Shown one piece after another: positions 16,926 to 24,560 of a DNA stretch of 64,000 nucleotides. The translations under genes were made by a program, and so were the position numbers. The first letter of the stretch is position 1, and every line of letters begins with the position of its first letter. The DNA lies in the NCBI GenBank assembly GCA_934747765.1, contig CAKVGZ010000001.1, positions 315,944-379,943 on the forward strand. Direction: 5' to 3'. This stretch comes from an uncultured Clostridia bacterium (lineage in GTDB: Bacteria; Bacillota; Clostridia; Christensenellales; UBA1242). The notes below the pieces were generated by a model. That model saw only the letters and a list, made by a program, of their open reading frames with translations, did no database searches and was not told the DNA's origin.

Positions 16926-17946
16926 ATATCAAATATTCCTGTATATCTTTAAGGAATGATTTCACCAGCATAACTGAAACGCCATCTTGTTCAAAAATTG
17001 ATTTATCTTCGTTATACAACGACCTATATGTTGTGAACGGAGAGTTCGACATGAAATTCAAAATTTTTAAGAATGTGTCATAAACATAATGTTCGCTTTC
17101 TTCAAGTTTGAACAAAGAATTTGGGCAAGCATAAATCATGCTTTCAACAAAACGATAGGAATATGATTGTTTTAGATTATAGAACAAACTTTTGAAGATT
17201 CTAATCATTTTAAACAAAATATCTTCATCGTTAAATCCCCCATCATTCAGTTTGGAAATCTCTTCAGCTTTTGTTTGCAATTTTGATTTTGCATTTTCAA
17301 CTTGCAATTCATCAAATTTACCTTTCACAGGATTGAACACTTTCAAGAAATCGTCATGTTTGAAAGCAGGATATATGTTGATTCTATAGCCAAATTCATC
17401 ACGACCAAGAATCCTTATTTTATCTGGATAAACGTACAATATTGTCATGTCAGTCAAACGTTCTGCAAGGCCATTAAAAAAATCAACTTTCAAATCGTTT
17501 AAATTATAAGGTTTTTCTTTCTTTTCTTCGAGTTGTTTTTCAGTTATGACACTCTTGCTTTTTAATTCACGTTTTTTCTCACGTCTTAGCGCTCGTTTAC
17601 TTCTTTTTTTGTTTCGATTTTGCCACGCTTGTTTAACTCTTCTCCAAAAATTTCGAAACTTATTTTCCATAAATCCAATTGAATTCATTTCAAGTTGAGC
17701 CGAGCGAACCACAAGATAAAAGTCCAATTCAGACATTTGAATGAGAGTGTTGGTTGCCAAATCTCCGCATGGTTTCAATTCAACATTCTGGAATTGAACA
17801 AGATTGTTATTTTGAGAAATTTCCAAGGCGATATCATCAACATAGTCTGAAAGCAAGTATGAAACATTTCTCGCATTTTCATTCGAGATTTTGTTTGCGA
17901 AATCTTCAATCATTCCCCTGTCGATAACTTTTTTGGATTTAGCCAT
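16924..17946 (-). CDS. Nucleotidyltransferase-fold-like protein of unknown function
   Basis: A 340-residue protein with no confident family match. Residues near 60-80 (CGDLATNTLIQMSELDFYLVV) follow the pattern of the DNA polymerase-beta-type nucleotidyltransferase fold: a Gly-polar turn, Thr-x-Leu, then S-x-[D/E]-x-D before a hydrophobic strand. A later strand, YRINIYPAF (about residue 190), sits where the third catalytic acid is normally found, with Asn in place of Asp. If the fold is right it is probably inactive. A basic stretch lies at about residues 105-135. The ATG at 17946 overlaps the serS stop by 8 nt, so it is translated with serS. Confidence 0.5.
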   Translation of the reverse strand: MAKSKKVIDRGMIEDFANKISNENARNVSYLLSDYVDDIALEISQNNNLVQFQNVELKPCGDLATNTLIQMSELDFYLVVRSAQLEMNSIGFMENKFRNFWRRVKQAWQNRNKKRSKRALRREKKRELKSKSVITEKQLEEKKEKPYNLNDLKVDFFNGLAERLTDMTILYVYPDKIRILGRDEFGYRINIYPAFKHDDFLKVFNPVKGKFDELQVENAKSKLQTKAEEISKLNDGGFNDEDILFKMIRIFKSLFYNLKQSYSYRFVESMIYACPNSLFKLEESEHYVYDTFLKILNFMSNSPFTTYRSLYNEDKSIFEQDGVSVMLVKSFLKDIQEYLI

Positions 17947-19228
17947 TAACACCTTTACCTATAATTGTTTTTCCTCTCATGAAAGGACGCAAAACTTCAG
18001 GAACAGTGATTGTTCCATCCTCATTTTGATATTGTTCCAAAATTGCTGGGAACAAACGACTTGTTGCAAGCCCAGAAGCGTTTAAAGTGTGAACAAATTC
18101 AGTTTTCTTTGTTTCGTTGTTTCTATATCTAATATTCCCTCTTCTTGCTTGATAATCCCTAGCATTTGAAGCAGAACTTACTTCTTTGTAAATTCCCATA
18201 CTTGGAATCCAAATTTCAACATCATAAGTTCTTGCCATTGTTGCACTAACGTCTTCTGCTGCGAGTTTTGATGTTCTGAAATGCAAGCCAAGTTTTTTAA
18301 CCAAATTTTCCGCTTTTCCAACAAGTTCTTCAAAAGCATTATCCGAACCATTTGGAGAAGTTATTTGGAACATTTCAACTTTGTTAAATTGATGACCTCT
18401 AATCATTCCTCTTTCTTCCGAACGATAGCTTCCTGCTTCTCGGCGATAGCAAGGTGTGTAGGCAAACATTTTTATTGGAAGTTGGTCTTCAGGAATAATT
18501 TCCCCGCGATACAAATTTGCAAGTGGAGTTTCGGCTGTTGGAAGCAAGAATCTGCTTGTTTTGGATTTTTCATCGAGCCAATAAACTTCCCCATCAAATT
18601 TTGGGAATTGCCCAGCAACAAATCCGCATTCATATCCAAGCATATGTGGAGGAAGCATAAACTTGTAGCCATCTGCAAGATGTTCTGAAATGAAGAAATT
18701 CAGAATTGCCCATTCAAGTTCAGCCCCTTCGCCAGTGTAAATCCAACTTCCGTTTCCAGCAATTTTTGCTCCACGTTCATAATCTATGAAACCATTAATT
18801 TTGCAAAGGTCAATGTGTGAACGAGGTGAGAAAGAAAATTCCGGTTTTTTCCCATAAGTTCTAAGTTCAACGTTGGCCTCTTTCCCGCCAGCAACAATGT
18901 CTTCATCAACAAGATTTGGAATTGGTGCCAAAAATTCGAAAATTTTCGTTTCAAGTGAAGCAACTTTTTCATCAAGTTTTGCAACTTCCTCACCAAGTTC
19001 TTTCATCTCCGCAAAAATTGCCGTGCAATCTTTTCCTTCTTTTTTCAGCATAGGAACTTTTGCACTTTCGTTGTTTCGTTTTGCTTTAAGTTCATCAACT
19101 TCTGAAAGATATTTTCTTCTCTCAGCATCCATTTTCAAAAGTTCAGAAAAATCAATCTTCATTCCTCTTTTTTCAATTGCCCTGTTAACTTTTTCTGGGT
19201 CGTTTTTTATTAAGTCTATTGAAATCAT
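17939..19228 (-). CDS. serS: Seryl-tRNA synthetase
   Basis: A class II synthetase that charges tRNA-Ser (and tRNA-Sec). The 429 residues contain the N-terminal coiled-coil arm (about 28-105) and motif 2 (TPCYRREAGSYRSEERGMIRGHQF, about residues 255-285). Motif 3 (TLNASGLATSRLFPAILEQYQ) is near residue 395. An SD AAAGGAG precedes the ATG. The downstream unknown gene overlaps its end. No T-box leader is visible in the short 5' region. Confidence 0.97.
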   Translation of the reverse strand: MISIDLIKNDPEKVNRAIEKRGMKIDFSELLKMDAERRKYLSEVDELKAKRNNESAKVPMLKKEGKDCTAIFAEMKELGEEVAKLDEKVASLETKIFEFLAPIPNLVDEDIVAGGKEANVELRTYGKKPEFSFSPRSHIDLCKINGFIDYERGAKIAGNGSWIYTGEGAELEWAILNFFISEHLADGYKFMLPPHMLGYECGFVAGQFPKFDGEVYWLDEKSKTSRFLLPTAETPLANLYRGEIIPEDQLPIKMFAYTPCYRREAGSYRSEERGMIRGHQFNKVEMFQITSPNGSDNAFEELVGKAENLVKKLGLHFRTSKLAAEDVSATMARTYDVEIWIPSMGIYKEVSSASNARDYQARRGNIRYRNNETKKTEFVHTLNASGLATSRLFPAILEQYQNEDGTITVPEVLRPFMRGKTIIGKGVNG

Positions 19229-19254
19229 TTGTTCTCCTTTTTTTAAGCAAATTT

Positions 19255-19282
19255 ATTATACATCAATAACCATAAATTTCAA
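19255..19282 (-). promoter_or_regulatory. Promoter of serS
   Basis: On the minus strand, TTGAAA (19282-19277) and TATAAT (19260-19255) with a 16-nt spacer, followed by an AAAGGAG leader before serS. Confidence 0.65.
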
Positions 19283-19346
19283 AGTTATTATGCAAAATTT
19301 CAACATATAATTAATTTGCTTTGTGTACTATTCATGAATAGCACCT

Positions 19347-19364
19347 CAATATGTTGTGTTATGC
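19347..19364 (+). promoter_or_regulatory. CAATATGTTGTG-TTATGC motif upstream of xer
   Basis: CAATATGTTGTG at 19347-19358 is followed immediately by TTATGC. The same pair occurs at 26298-26309 and 26313-26318 upstream of the PadR-like gene, there with CACAA/TTGTG dyad symmetry. It may be a shared operator. Confidence 0.35.
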
Positions 19365-19394
19365 AAAATATCTTTCGCAGTTTGATACAATTAT

Positions 19395-19423
19395 TTGACA
19401 AAATTTTCTTTTTGTTTCATAAT
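19395..19423 (+). promoter_or_regulatory. Leaderless-type promoter of xer
   Basis: TTGACA at 19395-19400 and CATAAT at 19418-19423 with a 17-nt spacer. The ATG at 19430 is 6 nt after the -10 and there is no Shine-Dalgarno sequence. Confidence 0.7.
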
Positions 19424-19429
19424 GAAAAC

Positions 19430-20458
19430 ATGTCAATTAGTTATCACACACAAAGGGATTTAATCAATCAAAAAAAGATTTTGGACAGTCTTCCTGCCTT
19501 TCCAAATTATATCCAAGATTTTATTATTTCAATCGAAAACAACACTTCTTCGCTCACCCGCTTGAATTATTTGACCGACCTCAAACTTTTCTTCAATTAT
19601 TTATCAAATGTTTTAAACAAACCATTTAAGCAAATATCCTATGACGATTTGGACAAAATTAAAGCACGTGACATCGAAAGATTTTTGAGTTATGTTTCAT
19701 ATTTCGAAAAAGACGGCAAAGTGCACGTCAACAAGGAAAAAGGAAAGGCAAGAAAACTTTCTGCAATTCGCAGTTTGTTCAAATTTCTTTTCAATAGTGA
19801 TCAAATTTCTTCAAATGTGGTTTCAAAAATTGCGACACCAAAAATTCATGAAAAAGAAATCATTCGTCTTGACCCTGACGAAATTGCGAAGCTGTTGGAC
19901 GAAGCCGAATGCCCTGAAAATTTAACCAAACGCGAAGTATCATATAACAAGCAAACAAAAGAACGTGACGTTGCAATGTTGACACTGTTTTTGGGCACAG
20001 GCATCCGTATAAGCGAGTGTGTAGGTCTGAATGTTGGCGACATTAATCTTGATGACAACAGTTTTAAGATAACTCGAAAGGGTGGAAACGAAGTTGTTTT
20101 ATATTTCTCAAATGAAGTTAAGGACGCGCTCCTAAAATGGCTTGAAAAAAGAGAAACAATTGAAACTGTTGAAAAAGACGAACAAGCACTGTTTCTTTCA
20201 CTTCAACGAAAAAGAATCACTCCACGAGCAGTTGAAAACTTGGTCAAAAAATACAGCCAAGCGGTCACTCCTCTCAAAAAAATTTCGCCTCATAAACTAA
20301 GAAGCACCTATGGAACAAGTTTGTATCGCGAAACTCAAGACATATACATTGTTGCCGACGTTCTAGGCCACAAAGATGTTAACACCACGAAAAAACACTA
20401 TGCTGCAATTGATGAAGACATCCGTCGAAATGCGTCAACAAAAGTTAAACTCAGATAA
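19430..20458 (+). CDS. Tyrosine recombinase, XerC/XerD type
   Basis: A site-specific recombinase, probably resolving chromosome dimers at dif. The 342 residues include an N-terminal SAM-like core-binding domain (about 25-120). The catalytic residues are Arg in TGIRISECVGL (near 190), HKLR (near 285), GHKDVNTTKKHY (near 310) with the second histidine, and the tyrosine nucleophile. Length is slightly above XerD (about 300), as in other clostridial Xer proteins. The start at 19430 is chosen because a good promoter ends 6 nt before it; an upstream in-frame start at 19316 would precede that promoter. No phage or integron context is seen. Confidence 0.85.
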   Translation: MSISYHTQRDLINQKKILDSLPAFPNYIQDFIISIENNTSSLTRLNYLTDLKLFFNYLSNVLNKPFKQISYDDLDKIKARDIERFLSYVSYFEKDGKVHVNKEKGKARKLSAIRSLFKFLFNSDQISSNVVSKIATPKIHEKEIIRLDPDEIAKLLDEAECPENLTKREVSYNKQTKERDVAMLTLFLGTGIRISECVGLNVGDINLDDNSFKITRKGGNEVVLYFSNEVKDALLKWLEKRETIETVEKDEQALFLSLQRKRITPRAVENLVKKYSQAVTPLKKISPHKLRSTYGTSLYRETQDIYIVADVLGHKDVNTTKKHYAAIDEDIRRNASTKVKLR

Positions 20459-20488
20459 AAAATCACATCAGTCGATGTGATTTTTTTT
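20457..20488. terminator. Bidirectional terminator between xer and argR
   Basis: AATCACATC at 20461-20469 and GATGTGATT at 20474-20482, flanked by A-runs and T-runs. It serves the convergent xer and argR genes. Confidence 0.85.
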
Positions 20489-20948
20489 AGGCGGAATGCA
20501 TTATGTTTTCAATTGTTTTTGCCACTTTTTCTGCAAGATCGTTGTTTGGCAAAATTATCATAACTGTGTCATCACCAGCAACCGCTCCCAAAACAGAATC
20601 TAAATTGAGTTTATCTATTAGAGAACAAATTGTTCCAGCAGTGGCTCTAATTGTTTTAAGCACAACCAAATTTTGTGCTGTTTTGATTGAAATAACAGCC
20701 TCTTTGAAAATTGATATGTATTTGTTAGAAACTGCTTGTTCGCCAGAATCAACAAGGGAATATTTGTATTTCCCAGTTTCAGCACTCAGGATTTTTATGA
20801 GCCCAAGTTCTTTTATATCTCTTGAAATTGTTGCTTGAGTTATATCAAAATTTGCAGAGCGCAAACACTCAACAAGTTCATCTTGCGTTTCAATTTCTTT
20901 AACTGAGATGAGTTCCAAAATTTTAGATTGTCTAACTGAACGAGCCAT
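20487..20948 (-). CDS. argR: Arginine repressor ArgR
   Basis: A hexameric arginine-dependent regulator that represses arginine synthesis and activates its breakdown. The 153 residues contain an N-terminal winged helix (about 8-65: TQDELVECLRSANFDITQATISRDIKELGL without gaps in the family pattern). The C-terminal oligomerisation and arginine-binding domain has GTICSLIDKLN and GAVAGDDTVMII (about 115-140). SD AAAGGAG precedes the ATG. Two ARG-box-like sequences lie upstream, so autoregulation is likely. It is the gene directly downstream of oapA on the same strand. Confidence 0.95.
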   Translation of the reverse strand: MARSVRQSKILELISVKEIETQDELVECLRSANFDITQATISRDIKELGLIKILSAETGKYKYSLVDSGEQAVSNKYISIFKEAVISIKTAQNLVVLKTIRATAGTICSLIDKLNLDSVLGAVAGDDTVMIILPNNDLAEKVAKTIENIMHSA

Positions 20949-21035
20949 TTTCTCTCCTTTTCATTTTCAAAAAAACATGATTTTGAATGTTTATGAAATC
21001 GCCACATCGCCCTATTCATCGGATGTGTAGCAATT

Positions 21036-21053
21036 TATGCATAAAAATAAATT
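21036..21053 (-). promoter_or_regulatory. ARG box-like site 1 upstream of argR
   Basis: TATGCATAAAAATAAATT matches TNTGNATWWWWATNCANA at all but two fixed positions. It lies about 90 nt before the argR start. Confidence 0.45.
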
Positions 21054-21114
21054 TATATTTATTCTTTCATTGCAGAATGATTATACAATACAATTTATAA
21101 TTATGCAAGCGATT

Positions 21115-21132
21115 TTTGCATAAATATTCAAT
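21115..21132 (-). promoter_or_regulatory. ARG box-like site 2 upstream of argR
   Basis: TTTGCATAAATATTCAAT matches TNTGNATWWWWATNCANA at all fixed positions except the last. It lies about 170 nt before the argR start. Confidence 0.5.
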
Positions 21133-21217
21133 CAATTTTTTATAAATATTTATCTTTTGAATTTGAATACATTTCAAATTTATAATTATAAATTCATATT
21201 CATGCAAAAGTTTTTAA

Positions 21218-21243
21218 CAAAAAAAAGTTCCCGAAGGAACTTA
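21218..21243 (-). terminator. Terminator of oapA
   Basis: On the minus strand AAGTTCC and GGAACTT pair (21242-21225) around a tetraloop, followed by a T-run. It overlaps the oapA stop and separates oapA from argR. Confidence 0.8.
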
Positions 21244-21915
21244 TTCTTTTTCAACTTTTTCTTGTTTCTTTTTTTCTTTTGGTTTTCGGCGAGAGAAGAT
21301 GCTGAAACACTTCCCCACTCCAAGAACTATTTTGGTGCAATGAGTTATCGCATATTTTTTACACATCGCTTTGCCGAATATGGTCAAGCCTGCAATCACA
21401 GCACTAACAGTTCCCGCAATTAAAATTTGGATTGAGTTAGCCATGTTCTCAGAAATAAATTTTACTGCAATCGAAGCACCTGCTGCTCCAGAAAGAATTC
21501 CACAAATATCACCAACCACATCGTTGCATATACTTGAAACTTTCTCAGCATTTTTAACAAGTCCCATGGCAACCTTTGCTCCCCTAACCTTCCTTGAACA
21601 CATTGCCGTAAAGGGTTCAAGCGAGCACGCCGTTGTTGCAACTCCGATCATATCAGCGACAATTCCAACAAAAAGCAAGAACAATATCACCACCACCGAA
21701 ACCACAATTCCAACATTCGAAAGCAAAACTTCACTCAGCACACTGAAGGACAAAGACAAAAACAATGTTATAACCAAAATTTTGACCGGCCACATCCACC
21801 AGGGCTGAACCTTCTTTTTTATTGCTTTGTTTGTTGCAGATTTAAGGTCAGACTTCTTTACTTTTAATTCCTTATCTCCAGAACTTTCCTCAATTTTTTC
21901 TTGTTCATTTTCCAT
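21241..21915 (-). CDS. oapA: OLE RNA-associated membrane protein OapA
   Basis: In characterised bacteria OapA binds OLE RNA and holds the complex at the membrane, where it affects magnesium, alcohol and cold tolerance. The 224-residue protein has a charged N-terminus (about 1-37) and hydrophobic helices near residues 43-62, 66-88, 136-152 and 160-180. A Lys-rich tail follows from about 209. A conserved-looking block EPFTAMCSRKVRGAK (about 100-114) and a D-x3-D motif (DVVGD, D132 and D136) match what is known of the family. It lies directly downstream of the structured RNA and upstream of argR, which supports the call. It has its own leaderless-type promoter. Confidence 0.82.
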   Translation of the reverse strand: MENEQEKIEESSGDKELKVKKSDLKSATNKAIKKKVQPWWMWPVKILVITLFLSLSFSVLSEVLLSNVGIVVSVVVILFLLFVGIVADMIGVATTACSLEPFTAMCSRKVRGAKVAMGLVKNAEKVSSICNDVVGDICGILSGAAGASIAVKFISENMANSIQILIAGTVSAVIAGLTIFGKAMCKKYAITHCTKIVLGVGKCFSIFSRRKPKEKKKQEKVEKE

Positions 21916-21923
21916 ACATTATT

Positions 21924-21952
21924 ATAATAACATTTTTTGTTCAATATAACAA
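21924..21952 (-). promoter_or_regulatory. Promoter of oapA
   Basis: On the minus strand TTGTTA (21952-21947) and TATTAT (21929-21924) with a 17-nt spacer, 8 nt from the ATG. An overlapping TATAAT (21926-21921) is 5 nt away. There is no Shine-Dalgarno sequence. Confidence 0.5.
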
Positions 21953-21981
21953 TAAGAATTTTCAAAATTTTCAAACAACGC

Positions 21982-22019
21982 AAAAAAAAAGAAGATTTAT
22001 GTAAAACACAATCTTCTTT
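21982..22019 (-). terminator. Terminator at the 3' end of the OLE RNA
   Basis: AAAGAAGATT and AATCTTCTTT (22019-22010 with 21997-21988 on minus) form a 10-bp stem, followed by a run of T read from 21990 to 21982. It separates the RNA from oapA. Confidence 0.85.
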
Positions 22020-22593
22020 AAAGGCAACTCTTTAGGTAAACCTTGCAGCATAGGTTCGGTTGGATTTCCCGCCACCCCACTTGTCGTCGCCGACCAAGCA
22101 GTTTCCTTTTAAGGGTTGAACATCACCGAATCGCCACTTAGACCACACTATAATCCCCAAAGAGAAACGCGAAACGCGAACAGTCTAGAGAATTTCTCAA
22201 ACAAACGAATTGTTGCTCTTTTCCTTTTTTGCAGAGAGAATTTCAAAAGTTATAGCCATTGTAACTTGGTCAGAAAATTCAATTTGGCCAAAAAGAATTT
22301 CCAATTAACTTTATCCCAACTTTTCCACTCAAGGCTGGCTACACTGCACACAGCAATTTTTTTACCGCAATGCAGGTTCTCCTCAAATAGTAATCACTAA
22401 TAGACCACTGGTTTTGAGTCTCCACGATAATTGGGGTGGGCACTGTATGCCGTTACAGCGCTCCCAAAAATCTTAACTTCCAGCATAAGCCCCAGTTTGG
22501 GCAACCAAAGCCAACACCAGAAACTTCACAGATGTGCCATTTAACGCTTTTAACGCCTTCCAAGCAGTTCGTTTGACTAGAATACTGCGCCTT
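21988..22593 (-). ncRNA. ole: OLE RNA (ornate, large, extremophilic RNA)
   Basis: A ~605-nt stretch with no coding frame, rich in paired and GC-rich segments unlike its AT-rich surroundings. It is bounded by a promoter (-10 at 22606-22601) and a strong terminator (22019-21988). Size, strand, and position just upstream of an OapA-like gene and argR match OLE RNA, a noncoding RNA that works with OapA at the membrane. Alternatives fit poorly: tmRNA would be near 360 nt with a tRNA-like end, and RNase P RNA near 400 nt. The identification rests on context, length and GC-rich structure, not on a covariance model. A few GC-rich blocks are at about 22035-22110 and 22430-22520. Confidence 0.8.
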
Positions 22594-22600
22594 CATAAAT

Positions 22601-22629
22601 ATTATATTATAAATCTTTCAAAAAAGCAA
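22601..22629 (-). promoter_or_regulatory. Promoter of the OLE RNA
   Basis: On the minus strand TTGCTT (22629-22624) and a perfect TATAAT (22606-22601) with a 17-nt spacer, giving a start near 22593. The RNA therefore does not depend on the upstream oxidoreductase gene. Confidence 0.7.
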
Positions 22630-22633
22630 GAAC

Positions 22634-23815
22634 TTAATCTCTGAGCGGACTAAATAAATTTTCGAAAGGATTTTTCTTTCCTAAAATCACATCTTCAAGC
22701 AGTTTTGCGCCATAGATTGCATTGATGATTCCATTGGCTCCGCAACTAATCAAATATAACACATTTTCATCCTCTGTTTTCCCAATCAGTCCCAAATTGT
22801 TTTCAGTTGAGCCAAAACATCCGCAAAACTTGTATTCTATTTTGACCTTGCCTCTCAATTTTGGAAATAACAAATATAAATAATCTTCCAGTGCTTTATA
22901 TTTTTTCTCAGCAGCTTTTTCGGAAATAATTTTTCCATCAAATTTAACATCTTCGCCTCCCACCATAATTCTTCCGTCTGGAAGATGACGAATGTAATGA
23001 TATGGCGATTGGTCATCTTGCAACAAAGCATTGTTGTATATCTTGAAATCTTTGACCGCATTTGTGACTATGGTGTATGAAATATCCCTTTCGCACAAAT
23101 TTTTCTTTCTTAAAAGTTCAAAATTAAATCCTGTTGCAAAAATAATTTTTTTACACTCAATTGTTTGACCAAAGTTTGTTTTTGCAATCTTTTTTGATTT
23201 ACCATTTAAAAAACTGTCAATTTCGGTGTTTTCAAACATTTTGTCTTTGTTTGAACTTGCTTCCAAAAGTTGTTTTGTGAAAAGATATGGATTAAATTCC
23301 GCCCCTCCATTTTCACAATACAATCCAGTTTTGTATTCAAAATCAAAATTTTCGTTTTTTAACAATTTTGCACTAAATCCTCGTTCCCTTCGAAATTCAA
23401 ATTCCTTTTCTATATTCTTCGATTTGAATTTACTTAAAGTGTAGAGAAAACTTGGAACTTTTCTAAATCCACATTTGTTTCCGTGTTCTTTTATGAACGC
23501 TTCAATCTGTTCAATGCTCCACAGCCCCATTCTGTAAACATCTTCAACTTCGCCCTCAGTGAGTGGAAGGTCGAAAAAATAGTCGTCCAGTTGATATTCC
23601 AACAATGCCGTGGCAACACTTGTGCACCCCATGCCAAATCTTGATTTATCGACCAAACAAACATCAAACTTTTTGGAAAGATAATAATTTGCAATTACCC
23701 CATCAATTCCACCACCAACAATCAAAATGTCACACGATATATCTTTATCAAGATAGGGAAATTGACTGATTTTTTCGCAATCAGAAAAATATGGCACACC
23801 TTTTACATATTCCAT
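22634..23815 (-). CDS. FAD-dependent oxidoreductase (DAO family)
   Basis: A flavoprotein of the D-amino-acid oxidase/glycine oxidase superfamily. The Rossmann motif LIVGGGIDGVIANYYL is near residue 28 of the 393-residue protein. The FAD-contacting C-terminal block LYLISCGANGIINAIYGAKLLEDVI lies at about 350-375. The substrate is unknown. The start at 23815 is preceded by a weak GGAAATAG. A longer frame from 23893 would overlap the zinc-ribbon gene and is less likely. It ends 41 nt before the OLE RNA start on the same strand. No Rieske C-terminal domain is present. Confidence 0.75.
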   Translation of the reverse strand: MEYVKGVPYFSDCEKISQFPYLDKDISCDILIVGGGIDGVIANYYLSKKFDVCLVDKSRFGMGCTSVATALLEYQLDDYFFDLPLTEGEVEDVYRMGLWSIEQIEAFIKEHGNKCGFRKVPSFLYTLSKFKSKNIEKEFEFRRERGFSAKLLKNENFDFEYKTGLYCENGGAEFNPYLFTKQLLEASSNKDKMFENTEIDSFLNGKSKKIAKTNFGQTIECKKIIFATGFNFELLRKKNLCERDISYTIVTNAVKDFKIYNNALLQDDQSPYHYIRHLPDGRIMVGGEDVKFDGKIISEKAAEKKYKALEDYLYLLFPKLRGKVKIEYKFCGCFGSTENNLGLIGKTEDENVLYLISCGANGIINAIYGAKLLEDVILGKKNPFENLFSPLRD

Positions 23816-23836
23816 GTAAAAACTATTTCCAATTTG

Positions 23837-23867
23837 CAAAAAATAAAACAAGCCGACCGCTTGTTTT
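23837..23867 (-). terminator. Terminator between the zinc-ribbon gene and the oxidoreductase
   Basis: AAAACAAGC (23867 side) pairs with GCTTGTTTT across a 5-nt loop (23867-23845), followed on the minus strand by TATTTTTT. It overlaps the zinc-ribbon stop and lies about 25 nt before the oxidoreductase ATG. Confidence 0.75.
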
Positions 23868-24354
23868 ACAATTTTTCGCCACACTTGGTGCAAAATTCAT
23901 TTTTCAAACCATTGACTTCCCCGCAGTGTTCACAAACTTTTTTTGTTTGACCACCACACTTTGAACAATAATTTTCACCAATTTCAATTTTACTTCCACA
24001 TTTCGGACAGTTATTGCCGACAACTTCATCCACCACATCCGTTGTATATCCAACAACAACAATTTGAAATCCAAGCCTTGCAATAATTGCACCCACCGAC
24101 GCAATTAAAGCGCTAGGAATCACACAAACAAATGGAACAATCATTCTTGCGCTAAAACCAGTTTCAGTGAACGCACCCAAACCCGCTGTTGCCAAAAGCA
24201 CAAAACATGCAATAACACCTGCCAGCCCAACTATTGCCAAAATTAAACCAATGGCAAGAAGTTTTTTTCTGAGTTTTTTTGCTCTTTCACAATTTGTAAC
24301 AGATTTAACATCTGAATTTAAACTTATTATGGTTTCTCTAAGCGATTTAAACAT
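23866..24354 (-). CDS. Zinc-ribbon membrane protein
   Basis: A 162-residue protein of unknown function. Two membrane helices lie near residues 32-58 and 70-95. The C-terminus has a double zinc ribbon with paired CxxC motifs: CPKCGSK, CSKCGGQ, CEHCGEV and CTKCGEK (about residues 114-160). The helices would anchor it in the membrane with the ribbons on one side. AGGGAAAA precedes the ATG. Confidence 0.7.
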   Translation of the reverse strand: MFKSLRETIISLNSDVKSVTNCERAKKLRKKLLAIGLILAIVGLAGVIACFVLLATAGLGAFTETGFSARMIVPFVCVIPSALIASVGAIIARLGFQIVVVGYTTDVVDEVVGNNCPKCGSKIEIGENYCSKCGGQTKKVCEHCGEVNGLKNEFCTKCGEKL

Positions 24355-24532
24355 TTTCCCTCACTTTTAATGTATTTGTACACAATAAATTTGTAAATTT
24401 TGCACATTTTAACATTGTTCTAACATCAATATAGTACAACATCGAGAAAATTTTGTCAATTGAAATAAAACACAAAATTCAAGAAAATATAAAACATCAT
24501 AAAAGTGCTTTTAATCAGCGACCATTTTGTTT

Positions 24533-24560
24533 AAAAAAACAATCCTTTCGGATTGTCTTT
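24533..24560 (-). terminator. Terminator of the RyR-like gene
   Basis: ACAATCC and GGATTGT (24539-24545 and 24550-24556) pair around TTTC, with a T-run on the minus strand. It lies directly after the stop at 24561. Confidence 0.8.

Noticed and set aside
19316..19429. An N-terminal extension of the Xer recombinase
   Set aside because: The extension lies upstream of a good promoter that ends 6 nt before the ATG at 19430, and it has no similarity to Xer proteins.
21988..22593. tmRNA or RNase P RNA as the identity of the long minus-strand RNA
   Set aside because: The length (about 605 nt) is too great, no tRNA-like ends or CCA are seen, and the neighbour is an OapA-like gene.
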